Counted from the first letter of the stretch, positions 10,405 through 20,048 are shown. The stretch is DNA of 55,654 bases from Pseudomonas sp. RGM2987 (GCF_022952855.1 NZ_JALJDX010000193.1:1-55654); one strand, 5' to 3'. Translations and numbers: made by a program. The notes: generated by a model not told the origin, from the sequence alone.

Positions 10405-11378
10405 AAACCGCATCTGCCGTCGGTAAATCCACTGGCAACTTCTATGGCCTCGGCACCTACCTGGGCCTGGCCGGCGCCTTGCTGGCGATGATCGCGCTGT
10501 TCTCGGCGCTGAGCAGCCATTTCCTGTCCTATGACACCTTCAGCACCCTGGCCAACCAGATTCCGGACCTCATGGTGCTGGCGGTCGGCATGACCTTCAT
10601 CCTGATCATCGGCGGCATTGACCTGTCGGTGGGTTCGGTGCTGGCGCTTGCGGCATCGACTGTCAGCGTCGCGGTCCTCGGCTGGGGCTGGAGCGTCTGG
10701 CCGTCGGCATTGCTCGGCATGGCCGTGGCTGCGCTGGCGGGCACGGTGACCGGGTCGATCACCGTGGCGTGGCGAATTCCTTCGTTCATCGTTTCCCTCG
10801 GCGTGCTGGAAATGGCCCGGGGCCTGGCGTACCAGATGACTGGCTCGCGGACCGCCTACATTGGCGACTCGTTCGCCTGGCTGTCCAATCCCATCGCCTT
10901 CGGTATTTCGCCTTCGTTCATCATCGCCTTGCTGGTGATCTTCATTGCCCAGGCGGTGTTGACCCGGACCGTGTTCGGCCGCTACCTGATCGGCATCGGT
11001 ACCAACGAAGAAGCCGTGCGTCTGGCAGGTATCAATCCAAAGCCCTACAAGATCCTGGTGTTCAGTCTGATGGGTTTGCTCGCCGGTGTGGCGGCGCTGT
11101 TCCAGATTTCGCGCCTGGAAGCGGCGGATCCCAACGCCGGCTCGGGGCTTGAATTGCAGGTCATCGCGGCCGTGGTGATTGGCGGCACCAGCCTGATGGG
11201 CGGGCGCGGTTCGGTCATCAGCACTTTTTTCGGCGTATTGATCATCTCGGTGCTGGCGGCGGGCCTGGCGCAGATCGGCGCCACTGAGCCGACCAAGCGC
11301 ATCATTACCGGTGCGGTGATCGTGGTGGCGGTGGTGCTCGATACCTATCGCAGCCAGCGCGCCAGTCGGCGGGCTTGA
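10401..11378 (+). CDS. rbsC: Ribose ABC transporter, permease
   Basis: The membrane channel of the ribose importer, 325 residues with eight to ten hydrophobic segments. Family landmarks are MVLAVGMTFILIIGGIDLSV, the segment RIPSFIVSLGVLEMARG, the cytoplasmic coupling region YLIGIGTNEEAVRLAGI and GRGSVISTFFG. It starts at the ATG overlapping the rbsA stop and ends three bases before rbsR. Confidence 0.95.
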   Translation: MKTASAVGKSTGNFYGLGTYLGLAGALLAMIALFSALSSHFLSYDTFSTLANQIPDLMVLAVGMTFILIIGGIDLSVGSVLALAASTVSVAVLGWGWSVWPSALLGMAVAALAGTVTGSITVAWRIPSFIVSLGVLEMARGLAYQMTGSRTAYIGDSFAWLSNPIAFGISPSFIIALLVIFIAQAVLTRTVFGRYLIGIGTNEEAVRLAGINPKPYKILVFSLMGLLAGVAALFQISRLEAADPNAGSGLELQVIAAVVIGGTSLMGGRGSVISTFFGVLIISVLAAGLAQIGATEPTKRIITGAVIVVAVVLDTYRSQRASRRA

Positions 11379-11381
11379 ACC

Positions 11382-12401
11382 ATGGCAACGATCAAGGATG
11401 TGGCGGCGCTCGCGGGGATTTCCTACACGACCGTGTCCCACGTGGTGAACAAGACCCGACCGGTCAGTGAAGAGGTGCGGCGCAAGGTCGAGGCGGCCAT
11501 CGAGCGCCTGGACTACGTGCCCAGCGCCGTGGCCCGATCACTCAAGGCCAAGACCACGGCAACCATCGGCTTGCTGGTGCCCAACAGTCTCAACCCGTAC
11601 TTTGCCGAGTTGGCCCGGGGCATCGAGGATTACTGTGAGCGCAATGGCTATTGCGTGATCCTGTGCAATTCCGATGACAACCCGGACAAGCAGCGCAGTT
11701 ACCTGCGGGTGCTGCTGGAAAAACGTATCGACGGGTTGATCGTCGCTTCCGCCGGTGGCGACGTCGGCCTGGCCGAGGGCTTGACCGGCGTGCGCACGCC
11801 CATGGTGATCGTCGACCGTGGCCTCGACGGCCTCGACGCCGACCTGGTGCGCATCGACCATGAACATGGCGCGTACCTGGCGACCCAGCACCTGCTGGAG
11901 CTGGGCCATCGCGACATCGCCTTCATTGGCGGCCCCGCCGAAACCAGCGTGGCGCAAATGCGTCTGGCAGGTTACTGCCGTGCCCTGAAAGAGGCGGGAA
12001 TCGAGCTGCCAGTGGAACGCATGCTCGAAAGCGATTTCACCAGCACCGGCGGCTACCGCGCTGCCGCTCGCTTGCTGGAGCAACAGCCGCCCAGCGCGAT
12101 CTTTGCCGCCAACGACATGATCGGCATCGGCGTGCTGCGCGCCGCCGCCGAGCGCAACGTGCGGGTGCCCAGCGACTTATCGGTCATCGGCTTTGATGAC
12201 ATTCAAATGAGTCGCTATGTCTATCCGGCGTTGACCACGGTAGGCCAGTCGATCCTGCAGCTCGGCGAAATGGCCGCTGAAGTGTTGCTGCGGCGGATCG
12301 CTACGCCGGGGACTGCCACCGACCAGCGGATCGTGACGCCGAGCATTGTCCTGCGAGAGTCGACTGCGCCGCTGTCCGGTGCATTCGCCCAATACCGCTG
12401 A
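11382..12401 (+). CDS. rbsR: LacI-family regulator of the ribose operon
   Basis: A 339-residue repressor. The N-terminal helix-turn-helix MATIKDVAALAGISYTTVSH with hinge helix (YVPSAVARSLK) is LacI type and the rest is a ribose-binding-like sensor domain (DGLIVASAGGD, DRGLDGLDADLV, IGFDDIQMSRY). It lies between the transporter genes and rbsK in one operon and should bind the palindrome at 7770-7783, giving autoregulation. Confidence 0.92.
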   Translation: MATIKDVAALAGISYTTVSHVVNKTRPVSEEVRRKVEAAIERLDYVPSAVARSLKAKTTATIGLLVPNSLNPYFAELARGIEDYCERNGYCVILCNSDDNPDKQRSYLRVLLEKRIDGLIVASAGGDVGLAEGLTGVRTPMVIVDRGLDGLDADLVRIDHEHGAYLATQHLLELGHRDIAFIGGPAETSVAQMRLAGYCRALKEAGIELPVERMLESDFTSTGGYRAAARLLEQQPPSAIFAANDMIGIGVLRAAAERNVRVPSDLSVIGFDDIQMSRYVYPALTTVGQSILQLGEMAAEVLLRRIATPGTATDQRIVTPSIVLRESTAPLSGAFAQYR

Positions 12402-12424
12402 ACCGAATTGATGAGTAGTGATGT

Positions 12425-13339
12425 ATGCCAGCAAAAGTAGTGGTAATAGGCAGCCTGAACATGGACCTGGTGACCCGGGCGCCGCGTCTGCCCCGTGGCG
12501 GTGAAACGCTGATCGGAGAGTCGTTCTGCACCATCCCCGGCGGCAAGGGCGCCAACCAGGCCGTCGCCGCCGCACGCCTCGGCGCCCAGGTATCCATGGT
12601 TGGCTGCGTGGGCACTGATGCCTACGGCGAGCAATTGCGCGGTGCGCTGTTGGCCGAGGGCATCGATTGCCAGGCGGTCAGCGTCGTGGACGGCTCCAGC
12701 GGCGTGGCGCTGATCGTGGTCGACGACAACAGCCAGAACGCCATCGTGATCGTGGCCGGGGCCAACGGCGTGTTGACGCCTGAAGTCGTGGACCGTTTCG
12801 ACGCGGTGCTGCAAAGCGCCGACGTCATCATCTGCCAGCTCGAAGTGCCGGATGCCACCGTGGGTCATGCCCTCAAGCGCGGTCGTGAGCTTGGCAAGAT
12901 CGTCATCCTCAATCCGGCGCCAGCCTCCCATGTCTTGCCGTCGCAATGGTATGGCTACGTCGATTACCTGATCCCTAACGAAAGCGAAGCCGCGATGTTG
13001 AGCGGGCTGGCGGTGGACTCGCTGGAAACCGCCGAGGCCGCGGCAACGCATCTGATCGCCGCCGGTGCCGGTAAGGTGATCGTGACCCTGGGGGCCCAGG
13101 GCCTGATGTTTGCCAATGGCTCAAGCTTCGAGCATTTCCCGGCACCCTTGGTCAAGGCAGTGGACACCACGGCGGCAGGCGACACCTTTGTCGGCGGTTT
13201 CGCTGCGGCACTGGCCGCAGGCAAAAGCGAGGTCGAGGCGATTCGCTTCGGCCAGGTTGCCGCCGCGCTGTCGGTGACCCGGGCAGGCGCGCAACCTTCC
13301 ATTCCCACGCTGCCGGAAGTACAGGCGTTCAAATCATGA
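12425..13339 (+). CDS. rbsK: Ribokinase
   Basis: Phosphorylates D-ribose to ribose 5-phosphate in the cytoplasm. The PfkB-family fold is clear in 304 residues: [20 protein letters not shown] at the N-terminus, [17 protein letters not shown], and the C-terminal catalytic motif [17 protein letters not shown] with the general base Asp. ATG 12425 follows tgagtagtgatgt, a weak ribosome site. It overlaps rbsD by four bases. Confidence 0.96.
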   Translation: MPAKVVVIGSLNMDLVTRAPRLPRGGETLIGESFCTIPGGKGANQAVAAARLGAQVSMVGCVGTDAYGEQLRGALLAEGIDCQAVSVVDGSSGVALIVVDDNSQNAIVIVAGANGVLTPEVVDRFDAVLQSADVIICQLEVPDATVGHALKRGRELGKIVILNPAPASHVLPSQWYGYVDYLIPNESEAAMLSGLAVDSLETAEAAATHLIAAGAGKVIVTLGAQGLMFANGSSFEHFPAPLVKAVDTTAAGDTFVGGFAAALAAGKSEVEAIRFGQVAAALSVTRAGAQPSIPTLPEVQAFKS

Positions 13340-13740
13340 AAAAAACTCCGCTGTTGAATGTGGCGCTGTCTCGACTGATCGCCTCCCTGGGGCATGGCGA
13401 CAAAGTGGTCATCGGTGACGCCGGCCTGCCGGTGCCGCCCGGGGTCGAGTTGATCGACCTGGCCCTGACCCATGGCATTCCTGACTTTGTCAGCACCTTG
13501 AAGGTGGTGCTCAGTGAAATGCAGGTTGAAAGCCATGTACTGGCCGAAGAAATCCACGATAAACAGCCGGCGGCCCTGGTGGCGCTGGAGGCGTTGACGG
13601 CCGAAGGCGCGCTGGGTGCTCGGGAACTGGTCAGCCATGAACAGTTCAAGATACTCAGCCGACAGGCCCGGGCGATCATTCGTACAGGCGAATGCTCGCC
13701 GTACTGCAACATCGTGCTGATTGCCGGCGTCACGTTCTAG
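13336..13740 (+). CDS. rbsD: D-ribose pyranase
   Basis: Converts the pyranose form of ribose to the furanose form needed by ribokinase. The length of 134 residues and motifs ([51 protein letters not shown]) match RbsD; His20 of the GH motif is the usual catalytic residue. The start ATG overlaps the rbsK stop in ATGA. It is the last classical rbs gene before the nucleoside hydrolase. Confidence 0.95.
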   Translation: MKKTPLLNVALSRLIASLGHGDKVVIGDAGLPVPPGVELIDLALTHGIPDFVSTLKVVLSEMQVESHVLAEEIHDKQPAALVALEALTAEGALGARELVSHEQFKILSRQARAIIRTGECSPYCNIVLIAGVTF

Positions 13741-13769
13741 ATTCGTCCACCCTGCACAAGGAGTGCGCC

Positions 13770-14798
13770 ATGCGCCGCTATGCTCAGAAAATGCATCAAC
13801 TGGTCCGGAGCCTGCTGCTTTTGTCACTGATCACTGCCACAAGCGCCCAGGCGGCGGAAAAAATCGAGTTGATCATCGACACCGATCCCGGTGCCGACGA
13901 CGTGGTGGCGCTGCTGTTCGCCCTGGCGTCGCCTGAGGAACTGCACATCCGCGCCCTGACCACCGTCGCCGGCAATGTGCGCCTGGACAAGACCTCGCGC
14001 AACGCGCGCCTGGCCCGGGAATGGGCAGGGCGCGAGGAAGTGCCGGTCTACGCCGGTGCGCCGAAGCCGCTGATGCGCACACCGATCTACGCGGAAAACA
14101 TCCATGGCAAGGAAGGCCTGTCGGGTGTCACCGTGCATGAGCCCAAGCAAGGGTTGGCGAAGGGTAACGCCGTCAATTACCTGATCGACACGCTCAAGGC
14201 TGCCAAGCCCCACAGCATCACTATTGCCATGCTCGGTCCGCAAACCAACCTGGCCCTGGCATTGATCCAGGAGCCTGAGATCGTCCAGGGCATCAAGGAA
14301 GTGATCGTGATGGGCGGGGCGCACTTCAACGGTGGCAATATCACGCCGGTGGCGGAATTCAACCTGTTCGCCGACCCGCAGGCCGCCGAAGTGGTGGCCA
14401 AGAGTGGCGTGAAGCTGACGTACCTGCCGCTGGACGTGACTCATAAGATTCTCACCAGTGAGGCGCGGCTGAAGCAGATTGCTGCGGTGAACAATAACGC
14501 CAGTAAAATCGTCGGCGATATCCTCAACGAATACGTCAAGGGTGACATGGAACACTACGGCATGTCGGGTGGGCCGGTGCATGACGCAACGGTGATCGCC
14601 TACTTGCTCAAGCCGCAGCTGTTTACCGGTCGTTCGGTCAACGTCGTGGTGGACAGTCGCGAGGGCCCGACGTTCGGGCAGACGATTGTCGATTGGTACG
14701 ACGGCCTGAAGGCGCCGAAGAATGCCTTCTGGGTGGAGAACGGTGATGCCCAGGGGTTCTTTGACTTGCTGACTGAGCGCCTGGCGCGGCTCAAGTAG
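13770..14798 (+). CDS. Exported inosine-uridine-preferring nucleoside hydrolase
   Basis: Hydrolyses nucleosides to base plus ribose. The 342-residue protein has a signal peptide (LVRSLLLLSLITATSAQA) and then the calcium-binding motif IIDTDPGADDVVALL of the family; N(LFADP)QAA and the late VHDATVIAYL with the conserved Asp/His are also present. It should therefore act in the periplasm. ATG 13770 follows aaggag. The gene begins 29 bases after rbsD in the same direction, so nucleoside breakdown, ribose uptake and phosphorylation are co-expressed. Exact base preference cannot be read. Confidence 0.9.
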   Translation: MRRYAQKMHQLVRSLLLLSLITATSAQAAEKIELIIDTDPGADDVVALLFALASPEELHIRALTTVAGNVRLDKTSRNARLAREWAGREEVPVYAGAPKPLMRTPIYAENIHGKEGLSGVTVHEPKQGLAKGNAVNYLIDTLKAAKPHSITIAMLGPQTNLALALIQEPEIVQGIKEVIVMGGAHFNGGNITPVAEFNLFADPQAAEVVAKSGVKLTYLPLDVTHKILTSEARLKQIAAVNNNASKIVGDILNEYVKGDMEHYGMSGGPVHDATVIAYLLKPQLFTGRSVNVVVDSREGPTFGQTIVDWYDGLKAPKNAFWVENGDAQGFFDLLTERLARLK

Positions 14799-14833
14799 CC
14801 TGCCTTCAAAAGGTCAGGCAGCCAGTGCAGGAC

Positions 14834-14925
14834 CTGTGGGAGCGGGCTTGCTCGCGATGGCGGCGGCACATCCAACGCAGATGCAAGCTGGCAAACCGCT
14901 TTCGCGAACAAGCCCGCTCCCACAG
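14834..14925. repeat. REPIN after the rbs operon
   Basis: Inverted arms ctgtgggagcgggcttgctc and its complement ending ccgctcccacag, separated by about 45 bases. Same subtype as the copy at 4692. Confidence 0.85.
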
Positions 14926-14937
14926 GTTCGCGGCGTC

Positions 14938-15135
14938 TCAATCCACGGCGTCAACGATGCTCGGATAGCGCTCGAACGCCTGCTGGATAAAGTCGCGGGC
15001 CACTTCCGTTCCCAGCGCCTTCACCAGCAGTTCTATCCCAATGATTGCCAGTTCCTCGGGGCTGCCCGGGCTGTATGAGCTGTGGCCCTCCGACCATTTG
15101 GCATTGATGGTGGCTTCGATGCTGACGGTGTTCAT
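14938..15135 (-). CDS. Small conserved-looking protein of unknown function
   Basis: A 65-residue acidic protein (MNTVSIEATINAKWSEG, then PEELAIIGIELLVKALG and a C-terminal AFERYPSIVDAVD). I do not recognise a family. It has no signal peptide or membrane segment. The ATG at 15135 lacks a clear ribosome site, and the frame is open upstream. It is kept because the composition is protein-like and its opposite strand offers nothing better. It ends just beside a REPIN. Confidence 0.5.
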   Translation of the reverse strand: MNTVSIEATINAKWSEGHSSYSPGSPEELAIIGIELLVKALGTEVARDFIQQAFERYPSIVDAVD

Positions 15136-15261
15136 GGTCGGACTCGCGAGTTGGAGGTCTGTAGGCGCAGTTAAGCATTTTTGCCATGGATTTGGCACTG
15201 CGACTTAGGCAGGGCAGGAGGCCTGTGCGACACTGGCTTTTTTATTGACGAGGAGCCTGCA

Positions 15262-15567
15262 GTGCAGATTGATTTGAACGCGCCTGGCGGCCTGACTCTC
15301 GACGCAGTGCGCCAACTGCTGGCGTCGGCCAGCGACGACGAACATACCCAGTTGCGGGTGACCAAGGGCGGTATTGCCTATTTGTCTTCGGGTGTGGTCG
15401 GTGGCACTGACATCGACGGTTTGTTGTTTCGCCTCGAGACGTGGGCGAAAGGCTCGGGGTATGTCGGACGGGTCGCCGCCAGCGACGAGGTCTGGGTCAT
15501 GCAGATCTATAATGCGTTGAAGGATAACTGGCCCAACCCGCCCTTTGATTACATCGACGTTTATTGA
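15262..15567 (+). CDS. Hypothetical 101-aa protein
   Basis: A small soluble protein starting VQIDLNAPGGLTLDAVRQLL. I choose GTG 15262 because gacgaggag lies seven bases upstream. There is no signal peptide. The content (LLASASDDEHTQLRVTKGGI, DNWPNPPFDYIDVY at the end) suggests a compact alpha/beta domain. I do not recognise a family; similar proteins are common as 'hypothetical' in Pseudomonas. It is a single gene, divergent from the 65-residue one. Confidence 0.65.
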   Translation: MQIDLNAPGGLTLDAVRQLLASASDDEHTQLRVTKGGIAYLSSGVVGGTDIDGLLFRLETWAKGSGYVGRVAASDEVWVMQIYNALKDNWPNPPFDYIDVY

Positions 15568-15729
15568 GCGTTGTTCATATTCAGTCACGATTCAGCTCTG
15601 AACAGGATGTCTGGCTCAGGCAAACTGCCGGTTTTCCCAATGAGGGCAAGCTGATAGTCCGGTGTTGAAACCAAGCGCCGTCCGGGCTGTCGCACGTTCT
15701 CTGTTTATCCATTAGAAAAAGGAGGCTTC

Positions 15730-16044
15730 ATGCCTTGGAAGCTCGTGTCATTGGGTACTTTGCTGGCTGCCGCATTCTTGAGCGGTTGCAGCAGCACCTC
15801 TGAATCGACCCCCGATCCTGTGGCAGCCGAGACCGGTCATAGCCGCTGCGAGGCAAAGGGCGCCGAGTTCGCGATAGGCAAGCAGGCTTCGCCACAATTG
15901 CTGGAGCAGGCCCGTACCCGCGCGGGTGCGCAGAATGCCCGTATCCTCAAGCCCAATGACATGGTCACACTTGAGTACCGCTCCGATCGCCTGAACCTCA
16001 ATACCGACGCCAACCTGGTGGTCAATCGGGTGAATTGCGGCTGA
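15730..16044 (+). CDS. Peptidase-inhibitor I78-like lipoprotein
   Basis: A 104-residue lipoprotein. The signal peptide ends in the lipobox LSGC; the mature part shows C(EAKG)A, IGKQASPQLLEQARTRAG, RILKPNDMVTLEYRSDRLN and a final NRVNCG. This is the pattern of the I78 (AAPI-like) serine-protease inhibitor family, where the two cysteines pair. ATG 15730 follows aaaggagg. It faces the cold-shock gene across a shared terminator. Confidence 0.82.
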   Translation: MPWKLVSLGTLLAAAFLSGCSSTSESTPDPVAAETGHSRCEAKGAEFAIGKQASPQLLEQARTRAGAQNARILKPNDMVTLEYRSDRLNLNTDANLVVNRVNCG

Positions 16045-16070
16045 TCGCCGGTTTTCAATCGAGCATAAAA

Positions 16071-16098
16071 AACCCCGTCACATGGACGGGGTTTTTTT
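16071..16098. terminator. Bidirectional intrinsic terminator
   Basis: Stem ccccgtc / gacgggg with loop acatg, flanked by an A-run on the left and a T-run on the right. It can end both the I78-like gene (rightward) and the cold-shock gene (leftward). Confidence 0.88.
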
Positions 16099-16112
16099 AG
16101 CGCGCCGAGAAA

Positions 16113-16325
16113 TTACTCTGGGCGAACTTGTGCAGCTTGCATACCCTTTTGGCCTTTCTCAGCCACGAAGGAAACGGTCTGGCCTTCTTTCAGGCTTTTG
16201 AAACCGTCGCTTTCGATAGCTTTGAAGTGTACGAACAGGTCGTCACCGCCACCTTGAGGAGTGATGAAGCCGAAGCCTTTTTCATCGTTGAACCATTTAA
16301 CGGTGCCGGTTTGGCGATTAGACAT
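16113..16325 (-). CDS. Cold-shock protein (CspA/CapB type)
   Basis: A 70-residue single-stranded nucleic-acid binding protein with one cold-shock domain: RNP1 KGFGFI and RNP2 DLFVHF are both intact. It acts as an RNA chaperone at low temperature or as a general stress protein. I start at ATG 16325 ([13 protein letters not shown]), preceded by ttggagatacacc on the coding strand. The region before it is an AT-rich leader of over 100 bases, as is usual for csp mRNAs. Confidence 0.95.
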   Translation of the reverse strand: MSNRQTGTVKWFNDEKGFGFITPQGGGDDLFVHFKAIESDGFKSLKEGQTVSFVAEKGQKGMQAAQVRPE

Positions 16326-16614
16326 GGTGTATCTCCAAGAAACATATATTTTCAGTGTACTGTGCTGCTCAGGCCAACTGGGCACACCCGGGTATCATAG
16401 TCGAAATGTTCGATTTGGGAGCCCCCCGGACACGCTGTTTGCCAATCAGTCGTGTTCTCTTTGTCGCCCAGTCTCGCTGAAGGCCCCGGTTTTAAAGGGT
16501 TTCAGCTGAAAGTAAAGGCGATAAAAAAAGCTGTAAAACCTAAAAAAAACGTCTGGAAAAGGGTTTTTTCCGGCTTTTTTAACGGTGCCGACCCGCTTCA
16601 AAGGCCCCGCCTAC
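16326..16614 (-). promoter_or_regulatory. AT-rich leader and promoter region of the cold-shock gene
   Basis: About 290 bases without a gene. It has runs of A and T (near 16523-16580) and probably holds the csp promoter and 5' untranslated leader, plus the 3' end of the next leftward gene. No riboswitch class was recognised. Confidence 0.4.
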
Positions 16615-16917
16615 TCATTTTTTCGCAGGTGCATTGGCCTTGCATTTGGCGATCTGGCCAAGAGCTTTCTGCTGCAGTTCGGGGGTCGCCTTGTTGTCCA
16701 TCAGCGCCTGGATGTCACCCGCCGGATAGGACTTGATGGCGTCGGCGCCGCAGGCACAGTGGGACTTGGCTGCTGCCGCGCCGATCTGTGGCGTTGCCGC
16801 CTCAGTGCACTGGGCCATGTACTTCTCGCGCTCGCCCTTGGGCCAGTCGGCATGGGCGGTCAACGGAAGCAGCAGGGCGAGGGGGGCGACTACTGCGAAT
16901 AAGGTGTTCAGACGCAT
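16615..16917 (-). CDS. Small periplasmic protein with four cysteines
   Basis: A 100-residue exported protein. The signal peptide ends LTAHA; the mature part has four cysteines (AQCTEAA, SHCACGADAI and AKCKANAP), which may form two disulfides. The motif HCACGADAIKSYPAGDIQAL recalls a small family of unknown function found in Pseudomonas. There is no heme motif (CxxCH is absent), so it is not a cytochrome. ATG 16917 follows aaaggagcatcttcgc. It is divergent from thrS. Confidence 0.75.
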   Translation of the reverse strand: MRLNTLFAVVAPLALLLPLTAHADWPKGEREKYMAQCTEAATPQIGAAAAKSHCACGADAIKSYPAGDIQALMDNKATPELQQKALGQIAKCKANAPAKK

Positions 16918-17289
16918 GCGAAGATGCTCCTTTCGGGTCGATGTCTTGTTATCTGAGGCGTTGCGCTCGCTTCAGTTCAGCACTCTGGCATAAATACCTC
17001 GGATTTACGCCCGCATCAATTCGAGCACGGCGGCGACCGTTCATCTGTGCTAGGATCCCCGGCTCAGGCATTTTCAGGCTCCGGATGACACAGGTTCCGG
17101 CGGCGGCAAATGCTCGAATAACCCTGATTTGAATCCCAGTCACTCTGGTTCGGTTTCCCCGGTTGGCCGCAAGGCTCCTGCCGCTGTAAGGCAGGCGTTC
17201 GTCATTGAATGGCCTGGACTGGATCTTGTACTGGCTCATCCCAACCCACGTGACCTTTGGTAGGGGTCACCACTAGGAGAGGAGGCGCC
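16918..17289 (+). promoter_or_regulatory. Long upstream region and probable leader of thrS
   Basis: No gene is supported in these 370 bases. tgtgctaggat at 17046-17056 looks like an extended -10 element; transcription from it would give a leader of more than 200 bases. A short hairpin (ctgcc / ggcag) lies near 17180-17195. thrS mRNA leaders are autoregulatory in enterobacteria; whether that holds here cannot be read from the sequence. Confidence 0.35.
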
Positions 17290-19212
17290 ATGCCAACTAT
17301 TACTCTTCCCGACGGCAGTCAACGTTCCTTCGATCACCCGGTTTCCGTGGCCGAGGTCGCCGCATCCATCGGCGCAGGCCTGGCCAAGGCCACCCTGGCC
17401 GGCAAGGTCAACGGCAAGCTGGTCGACGCCAGCGACGTGATCGACCACGACGCCACGCTGCAAATCATCACGCCCAAGGATGAAGAGGGGCTGGAGATCA
17501 TTCGCCACTCTTGCGCGCACCTGGTCGGCCACGCGGTCAAGCAGCTGTACCCGAGCGCGAAGATGGTCATCGGGCCGGTCATTGACGAAGGCTTCTATTA
17601 CGACATCGCCTTCGAGCGTCCTTTTACACCGGACGACATGGCCGCCATCGAACAGCGCATGCAGCAGCTGATCGAGAAAGATTACGACGTCATCAAGAAA
17701 GTCACCCCGCGCGCCGAAGTCATCGAAGTGTTCAAGGCCCGTGGCGAAGACTACAAGCTGCGTCTGGTGGAAGACATGCCGGACGAGCAGGCCATGGGCC
17801 TGTACTACCACGAAGAATACGTCGACATGTGTCGTGGCCCGCATGTGCCGAACACCCGTTTCCTGAAATCCTTCAAGCTGACCAAGCTGTCCGGCGCCTA
17901 CTGGCGTGGCGATGCGAAGAACGAGCAGTTGCAGCGCGTCTATGGCACGGCGTGGGCCGACAAGAAGCAGCTCGCGGCCTACATCCAGCGCATCGAGGAA
18001 GCCGAGAAACGCGACCACCGCAAGATCGGCAAGCGCCTGGGCCTGTTCCACACCCAGGAAGAGTCGCCGGGCATGGTGTTCTGGCACCCGAACGGCTGGA
18101 CGATGTACCAGGTGCTCGAGCAGTACATGCGCCAGGTCCAGCGTGAAAACGGCTACCTCGAGATCAAGACCCCGCAAGTGGTGGACCGCAGCCTCTGGGA
18201 GAAATCCGGGCACTGGGCCAACTACGCCGACAACATGTTCACCACCCAGTCGGAAAACCGCGACTACGCCATCAAGCCGATGAACTGCCCGTGCCACGTG
18301 CAGGTGTTCAACCAGGGCCTGAAAAGCTACCGCGAGTTGCCGATGCGCCTGGCCGAGTTTGGTGCCTGCCACCGTAACGAGCCTTCGGGTGCGCTGCACG
18401 GCATCATGCGTGTGCGGGCGTTCACCCAGGACGACGCCCACATCTTCTGCACCGAAGAACAGATGCAGGCCGAGTCCGCTGCGTTCATCAAGCTGACCAT
18501 GGATGTCTACCGCGACTTCGGCTTCACCGAAGTCGAGATGAAGCTGTCCACTCGTCCGGAAAAACGCGTCGGTTCCGACGAATTGTGGGATCGCGCCGAA
18601 GCCGCATTGGCCGCAGCCCTCGACAGCGCGGGCCTTGCGTACGATCTGCAGCCGGGCGAGGGTGCGTTCTACGGTCCGAAGATCGAGTTCTCGCTGAAAG
18701 ATTGCCTTGGCCGTGTCTGGCAGTGTGGTACCCTGCAGCTCGATTTTAACCTGCCGATCCGTCTGGGCGCCGAATACGTGTCCGAAGACAACAGTCGCAA
18801 GCACCCGGTCATGCTTCACCGCGCGATCCTCGGTTCCTTCGAGCGGTTCGTCGGCATCCTGATCGAACACTACGAGGGTGCGTTCCCTGCGTGGCTTGCG
18901 CCGACCCAGGCAGTGATCATGAATATCACTGATAAACAGGCAGATTTTGCCGCTGAGGTCGAAAAAACTCTCAACCAAAGCGGATTTCGTGCCAAGTCCG
19001 ACTTGAGAAATGAAAAGATCGGCTTTAAAATCCGCGAGCATACTTTGCTCAAGGTTCCCTTTCTCTTGGTTATTGGAGATCGGGAGGTCGAGATGCAGAC
19101 TGTCGCTGTGCGTACTCGTGAAGGTGCTGACCTGGGCTCGATGCCCGTCGCCCAATTCGCCGAGTTTCTCGCGCAAGCGGTTTCCCGGCGTGGTCGCCCA
19201 GATTCGGAGTAA
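17290..19212 (+). CDS. thrS: Threonyl-tRNA synthetase
   Basis: Charges tRNA-Thr and edits mis-charged Ser. The 640 residues contain the N-terminal TGS domain ([18 protein letters not shown]), the editing domain with HSCAHLVGH starting at residue 73, and the class II core ([10 protein letters not shown], then [11 protein letters not shown] and the late [12 protein letters not shown]). ATG 17290 follows aggagaggaggcgcc, a very strong site; an in-frame TTG at 17257 is not needed. infC follows at once, with the stop overlapping or touching its ATT start. Confidence 0.98.
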   Translation: MPTITLPDGSQRSFDHPVSVAEVAASIGAGLAKATLAGKVNGKLVDASDVIDHDATLQIITPKDEEGLEIIRHSCAHLVGHAVKQLYPSAKMVIGPVIDEGFYYDIAFERPFTPDDMAAIEQRMQQLIEKDYDVIKKVTPRAEVIEVFKARGEDYKLRLVEDMPDEQAMGLYYHEEYVDMCRGPHVPNTRFLKSFKLTKLSGAYWRGDAKNEQLQRVYGTAWADKKQLAAYIQRIEEAEKRDHRKIGKRLGLFHTQEESPGMVFWHPNGWTMYQVLEQYMRQVQRENGYLEIKTPQVVDRSLWEKSGHWANYADNMFTTQSENRDYAIKPMNCPCHVQVFNQGLKSYRELPMRLAEFGACHRNEPSGALHGIMRVRAFTQDDAHIFCTEEQMQAESAAFIKLTMDVYRDFGFTEVEMKLSTRPEKRVGSDELWDRAEAALAAALDSAGLAYDLQPGEGAFYGPKIEFSLKDCLGRVWQCGTLQLDFNLPIRLGAEYVSEDNSRKHPVMLHRAILGSFERFVGILIEHYEGAFPAWLAPTQAVIMNITDKQADFAAEVEKTLNQSGFRAKSDLRNEKIGFKIREHTLLKVPFLLVIGDREVEMQTVAVRTREGADLGSMPVAQFAEFLAQAVSRRGRPDSE

Positions 19213-19214
19213 TT

Positions 19215-19763
19215 ATTATTAAGCGTGATATGAGACAAGATAAACGAGCTGCACCGAAAGCCCCGATCAACGAGAATATCTCGGCACGCGAGGTTCGGTT
19301 AATTGGCGCTGACGGCGAGCAGATTGGCATCGTCTCGATTGATGAAGCGCTTCGAATTGCTGAAGAAGCCAAGCTTGATCTGGTAGAAATCTCCGCAGAC
19401 GCAGTCCCACCGGTTTGCCGGGTGATGGACTACGGCAAATCGATCTTCGAAAAGAAGAAACAGGTTGCCGCGGCGAAGAAAAACCAGAAGCAGATTCAGG
19501 TAAAAGAAATCAAGTTTCGTCCAGGGACGGAGGAAGGGGATTACCAGGTAAAACTGCGCAACCTGGTACGTTTCCTGAGTGATGGGGACAGGGCCAAGGT
19601 ATCCTTGCGATTCCGCGGCCGTGAGATGGCCCACCAGGAGCTGGGGATGGAACTCCTCAAGCGGGTTGAACAAGACCTGCTCGAGTACGGTTCGGTCGAA
19701 CAGCATCCTAAGATGGAAGGACGCCAGCTGATCATGGTCATCGCCCCGAAAAAGAAGAAGTAA
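19215..19763 (+). CDS. infC: Translation initiation factor IF-3 (non-ATG start)
   Basis: Keeps ribosomal subunits apart and checks the start codon during initiation. From ATG 19230 the protein would be [20 protein letters not shown] and 177 residues, but that ATG has no ribosome site. In frame upstream lie three ATT triplets at 19212, 19215 and 19218, five to eight bases after ggag for the last two. An ATT start is the known autoregulatory feature of infC, so I place the start at 19215; 19212 or 19218 are equally open. The two-domain IF-3 body ([24 protein letters not shown]) is complete. Confidence 0.93.
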   Translation: MIKRDMRQDKRAAPKAPINENISAREVRLIGADGEQIGIVSIDEALRIAEEAKLDLVEISADAVPPVCRVMDYGKSIFEKKKQVAAAKKNQKQIQVKEIKFRPGTEEGDYQVKLRNLVRFLSDGDRAKVSLRFRGREMAHQELGMELLKRVEQDLLEYGSVEQHPKMEGRQLIMVIAPKKKK

Positions 19764-19823
19764 TCACCAGGGCACGGCAGGCCTTGCGATTATGTTTATC
19801 AACTGAATGCGGAGTATCCGAAC

Positions 19824-20018
19824 ATGCCAAAGATGAAAACCAAAAGTGGTGCTGCTAAGCGGTTTCTGAAAACTGCTAACGGCATCAAGCACAAGCACGC
19901 TTTCAAGAGCCACATCCTGACCAAAATGTCGACCAAGCGTAAGCGTCAACTGCGCGGTAGCAGCTTGCTGCATCCGTCTGACGTGGCAAAAGTCGAGCGC
20001 ATGCTGCGCCTTCGTTAA
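19824..20018 (+). CDS. rpmI: Ribosomal protein L35 (bL35)
   Basis: A 64-residue basic protein of the large subunit ([14 protein letters not shown], then [20 protein letters not shown]). ATG 19824 follows gcggagtatccgaac. It sits between infC and rplT in the standard translation operon. Confidence 0.97.
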   Translation: MPKMKTKSGAAKRFLKTANGIKHKHAFKSHILTKMSTKRKRQLRGSSLLHPSDVAKVERMLRLR

Positions 20019-20048
20019 TTTTTGGATCAAGAATAGAGGAAGTAACTC

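Noticed and set aside
16615..16917. c-type cytochrome
   Set aside because: The cysteines are CAC and single ones; no CxxCH heme motif is present.
16949..17239. 96-residue frame on the minus strand before thrS
   Set aside because: Strongly basic, no ribosome site, and it covers the likely thrS promoter and leader.
17100..17250. Possible cobalamin riboswitch (cctgccgctgtaag)
   Set aside because: Only a few bases resemble the B12 box and the downstream gene is thrS, which has no link to B12.
17236..19176. 646-residue open frame on the minus strand
   Set aside because: Antisense to thrS with shadow composition.
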